DNA of 9,463 nucleotides. Source: Boseongicola sp. SB0675_bin_26 (GTDB lineage: Bacteria; Pseudomonadota; Alphaproteobacteria; Rhodobacterales; Rhodobacteraceae). Position 1 is the first letter of the stretch, and each line of letters begins with the position of its first letter. The stretch is from the NCBI GenBank assembly GCA_009843725.1, contig VYCX01000449.1, forward strand, positions 1 through 9,463. The letters are read 5' to 3'. The notes under the pieces were generated by a model, which saw only the letters and a list, made by a program, of their open reading frames with translations, was not told the origin of the DNA and did not search any database. Position numbers and translations under genes: made by a program. Positions 8,046-9,463 of this stretch are shown here, piece after piece.

Positions 8046-8085
8046 TGGGAAGCATTCTACAACGCTGGGAATCATATGGGAATCA
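8046..8085 (+). repeat. three direct copies of TGGGAATCA in the integrase leader
   Basis: TGGGAATCA occurs exactly at 8066-8074 and 8077-8085, 11 bases apart, which is one helical turn. A third copy with one mismatch (TGGGAAGCA) is at 8046-8054, 20 bases before the first. All point the same way and lie 24-64 bases upstream of the integrase start. Direct repeats of this size and phase near an integrase gene are typical of arm-type integrase or excisionase binding sites, or of an operator. Which one is inference. Confidence 0.65.
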
Positions 8086-8175
8086 AAAAAGCGCAAATGT
8101 GTGGCCTGTCTTGGCCGTCATTGGCACGGTATTCGACCCTTGATGTGCCTCTAAAGAACTGAATAACCTTACTAT

Positions 8176-8213
8176 TGTCGCCGAATGTCCCTGTCAGGGC
8201 AAGGTTGGCGACA
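8176..8213. repeat. nested inverted repeat next to the attachment site
   Basis: The outer arms TGTCGCC (8176-8182) and GGCGACA (8207-8213) are perfect complements. Inner arms CCCTG (8189-8193) and CAGGG (8195-8199) share nearly the same centre, at about 8194. The two dyads are separated by 6- and 7-base internal loops. The structure ends 14 bases before the tRNA identity begins. It lacks a T run, so it is not a standard terminator. A protein-binding dyad in the attachment-site arm or a folded single-stranded form are both possible. Confidence 0.6.
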
Positions 8214-8227
8214 TTTCATTACTCAAA

Positions 8228-8272
8228 CTCATAACCTGAAGGTCGTAGGTTCAAATCCTACCCCCGCAACCA
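8228..8272 (+). other. 3' fragment of initiator tRNA-Met, attachment-site remnant
   Basis: The sequence runs from the anticodon loop CTCATAA (8228-8234, anticodon CAT 8230-8232) through the 3' anticodon stem CCTGA, variable loop AGGTC, a perfect T arm (GTAGG 8245-8249, loop TTCAAAT, CCTAC 8257-8261), the 3' acceptor strand CCCCGCA and discriminator A to the encoded CCA (8270-8272). A at position 72 and the general sequence fit an initiator tRNA, whose C1-A72 pair is unmatched. The tRNA is not functional: the 5' anticodon arm reads TCAAA, so two of five pairs fail, and no D arm or 5' acceptor strand is present upstream. A 3' half tRNA starting at the anticodon loop beside a tyrosine integrase is the classic attachment site left after integration into a tRNA gene. 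The intact copy should lie at the far end of the element, outside this window. Confidence 0.8.
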
Positions 8273-9463
8273 CCGAGACCGACATATCCGGCATGGACGT
8301 CCCGGCATTCGCGTTCCCGTGCCCGTTTCCCGCCCATTCGAGGATCGTCCCGAGATCGCCGTGCAGCACGGCGTCCATCTCGCCCCGCCTGTCGCCCGGT
8401 GTGAGCACGATGCGGTCGATCAGGCTCCTCATGGCTGACGCCGCCGCGTCGCGGTCCTCCGGATGGTCCAGCGCCTCGGCGAGCCGCGCCACCTTGCGCC
8501 GGTACACGTCCGCAACGTTGGGGTGGATGTCCGGGAGGTCGGCGGGCGCCTCGGAAAGCCGTTCGTTCAGCTCGTCCTGGCGCGCCTCCAGCTCGCGCAG
8601 CCGGTCCACCATGCCGCGCACGTGGCCGCCGTCCTCGATGACGGCGATCATGGCTGCCATCTTTCTCTCGACGTCGCCCAGTTCCTTCCTGTCGCTCGCG
8701 CCAGAGGCACGGCGCTCGCGGTTGATCCGGTTGGTCTCCTCGGCATGGGCGCGCATCGCCTCGGTGGCGACCTCAGGCGCCATCAGCCGGTCCTTCAGCC
8801 CGGACAGCACGCGTTCCTCGATCGCCGCGCGGCGGATGCCCCGGCCGTTCGGGCAGGATCCTGTCATGACGTGGCCGGAGCAGCCGTAGCGGTCCTGGCC
8901 CCGCATGGCGTAGGGGCCGCCGCACACGCCGCACTCGAGCAGGCCCGAGAGCAGGTGGCGGGGGCGGTGCGCGCCGTTCAGCCGGTTCGTCCGCGCGGAC
9001 CGCGTGGCCTCGATGACCGTGGCGTACTTCTCGGTGATCTCGCCCTGGCGTTCCTTGACCGCCTGCCAGAGGCCGTCGTCGACGATGCGGAGGCCGGGAA
9101 CCTCAGTGACGATCCACTCCTCCGGCGGATTGACGCGGGAGACCCGCTTTCCCGTCTCCGGGTTCTTGACGTAGCGCAGCCGGTTCCACACCAGGCGGCC
9201 GACGTAGAGCTCGTTGTTGATCAGCCCCGTGCCACGCTTCGCGTGGCCCCGGACGGTGGAATCGGTCCAGAGCCTGCCCGAGGGGCCGGGGACGCCTTCG
9301 ACGTTCAGCCGCCGCGCGATCATGCGCGGGCTCGCGCCGTCCGCGAACTCGCGGAACACCCGTCGCACGGTCTTGGCCTCCGCCTCGTTGACGGTGCGTC
9401 CACCGCGCACCGGATCGCCCGCGCCGTCGAACGACTTCACGACGTCGTAACCCTAGCAGAGCC
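8229..9463 (-). pseudogene. large serine recombinase, interrupted by an amber codon and cut by the window edge
   Basis: This is the C-terminal two thirds of a recombinase of the large serine type. Counting from the GTG at 9438-9440, residues 14-132 form the Recombinase domain (TVNEAEAKTVRRVFREFADG, then RGTGLINNELYVGRLVWNR). A zinc ribbon follows with C170, C173, C187 and C196, and a charged coiled coil spans about 235-300. The catalytic resolvase domain with its active-site serine would lie to the right, beyond the window. At 9453-9455 the frame contains TAG. The codons on both sides read L-C-stop-G-Y-D-V-V, where relatives, as I recall them, have LCYGYDVV, so a Tyr codon seems mutated to amber. 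The gene is probably inactive unless the codon is suppressed or is a sequencing error. The last codons (VAGVGFEPTTFRL) are antisense to the tRNA fragment, and the TGA stop falls in the anticodon loop. Family assignment is firm; pseudogene status depends on one codon. Confidence 0.8.

Noticed and set aside
8228..8272. A functional tRNA-Met gene
   Set aside because: No 5' acceptor strand or D arm precedes it, and two of five anticodon-stem pairs fail (TCAAA against CCTGA).
8185..8889. A 234-codon plus-strand frame beginning near the tRNA fragment
   Set aside because: It is antisense to the conserved serine recombinase, and its start translates the tRNA fragment itself (HNLKVVGSNPTPAT), a familiar artefact.
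1..9463. CRISPR array or rRNA gene
   Set aside because: No regularly spaced repeats beyond the pair at 1148 and 1457, and no rRNA-like sequence was seen.

Overview
The window looks like accessory DNA from a G+C-rich bacterium, most likely an alphaproteobacterium. The main clue is a 3' tRNA fragment at 8228-8272. Its CAU anticodon loop, AGGTC variable loop, T arm, A at position 72 and encoded CCA match an alphaproteobacterial initiator tRNA-Met. The serine recombinase at the right edge is also of a type common in that class. These assignments come from remembered family features, not from a search.

Layout, left to right. 1-313: a possible minus-strand gene that runs off the left edge. 314-1864: about 1.5 kb with no convincing gene, holding a pair of 39-bp near-identical direct repeats exactly 309 bp apart (1148-1186 and 1457-1495). 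1865-2545 (+): a small membrane protein with about four hydrophobic segments and a cytosolic coiled coil. 2546-2893: a gap without a clear gene. 2894-6697 (+): the centrepiece, a 1267-residue protein with an N-terminal SIR2-like NAD-hydrolase-type domain and a very long C-terminal region whose end resembles DUF4020, a plausible anti-phage effector. 6849-8021 (-): a complete tyrosine integrase with all catalytic residues. 8022-8227: the integrase leader, with three copies of a 9-bp direct repeat and a nested 38-bp dyad. 8228-8272: the 3' tRNA fragment, read as an attachment-site remnant. 8229-9463 (-): a large serine recombinase, broken by an in-frame TAG inside a conserved motif just before the window ends.

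How it fits together (inference): the integrase, its leader repeats and the tRNA fragment mark one end of an integrative element that extends leftwards and carries the SIR2 protein as cargo, perhaps with the membrane protein. The intact tRNA and the other attachment site would lie beyond the left edge. The serine recombinase on the other side of the tRNA fragment seems to be a second, older, decayed element at the same tRNA, so this may be a tandem insertion site. The best candidate for an undescribed system is the SIR2 effector, alone or with the membrane coiled-coil protein upstream.
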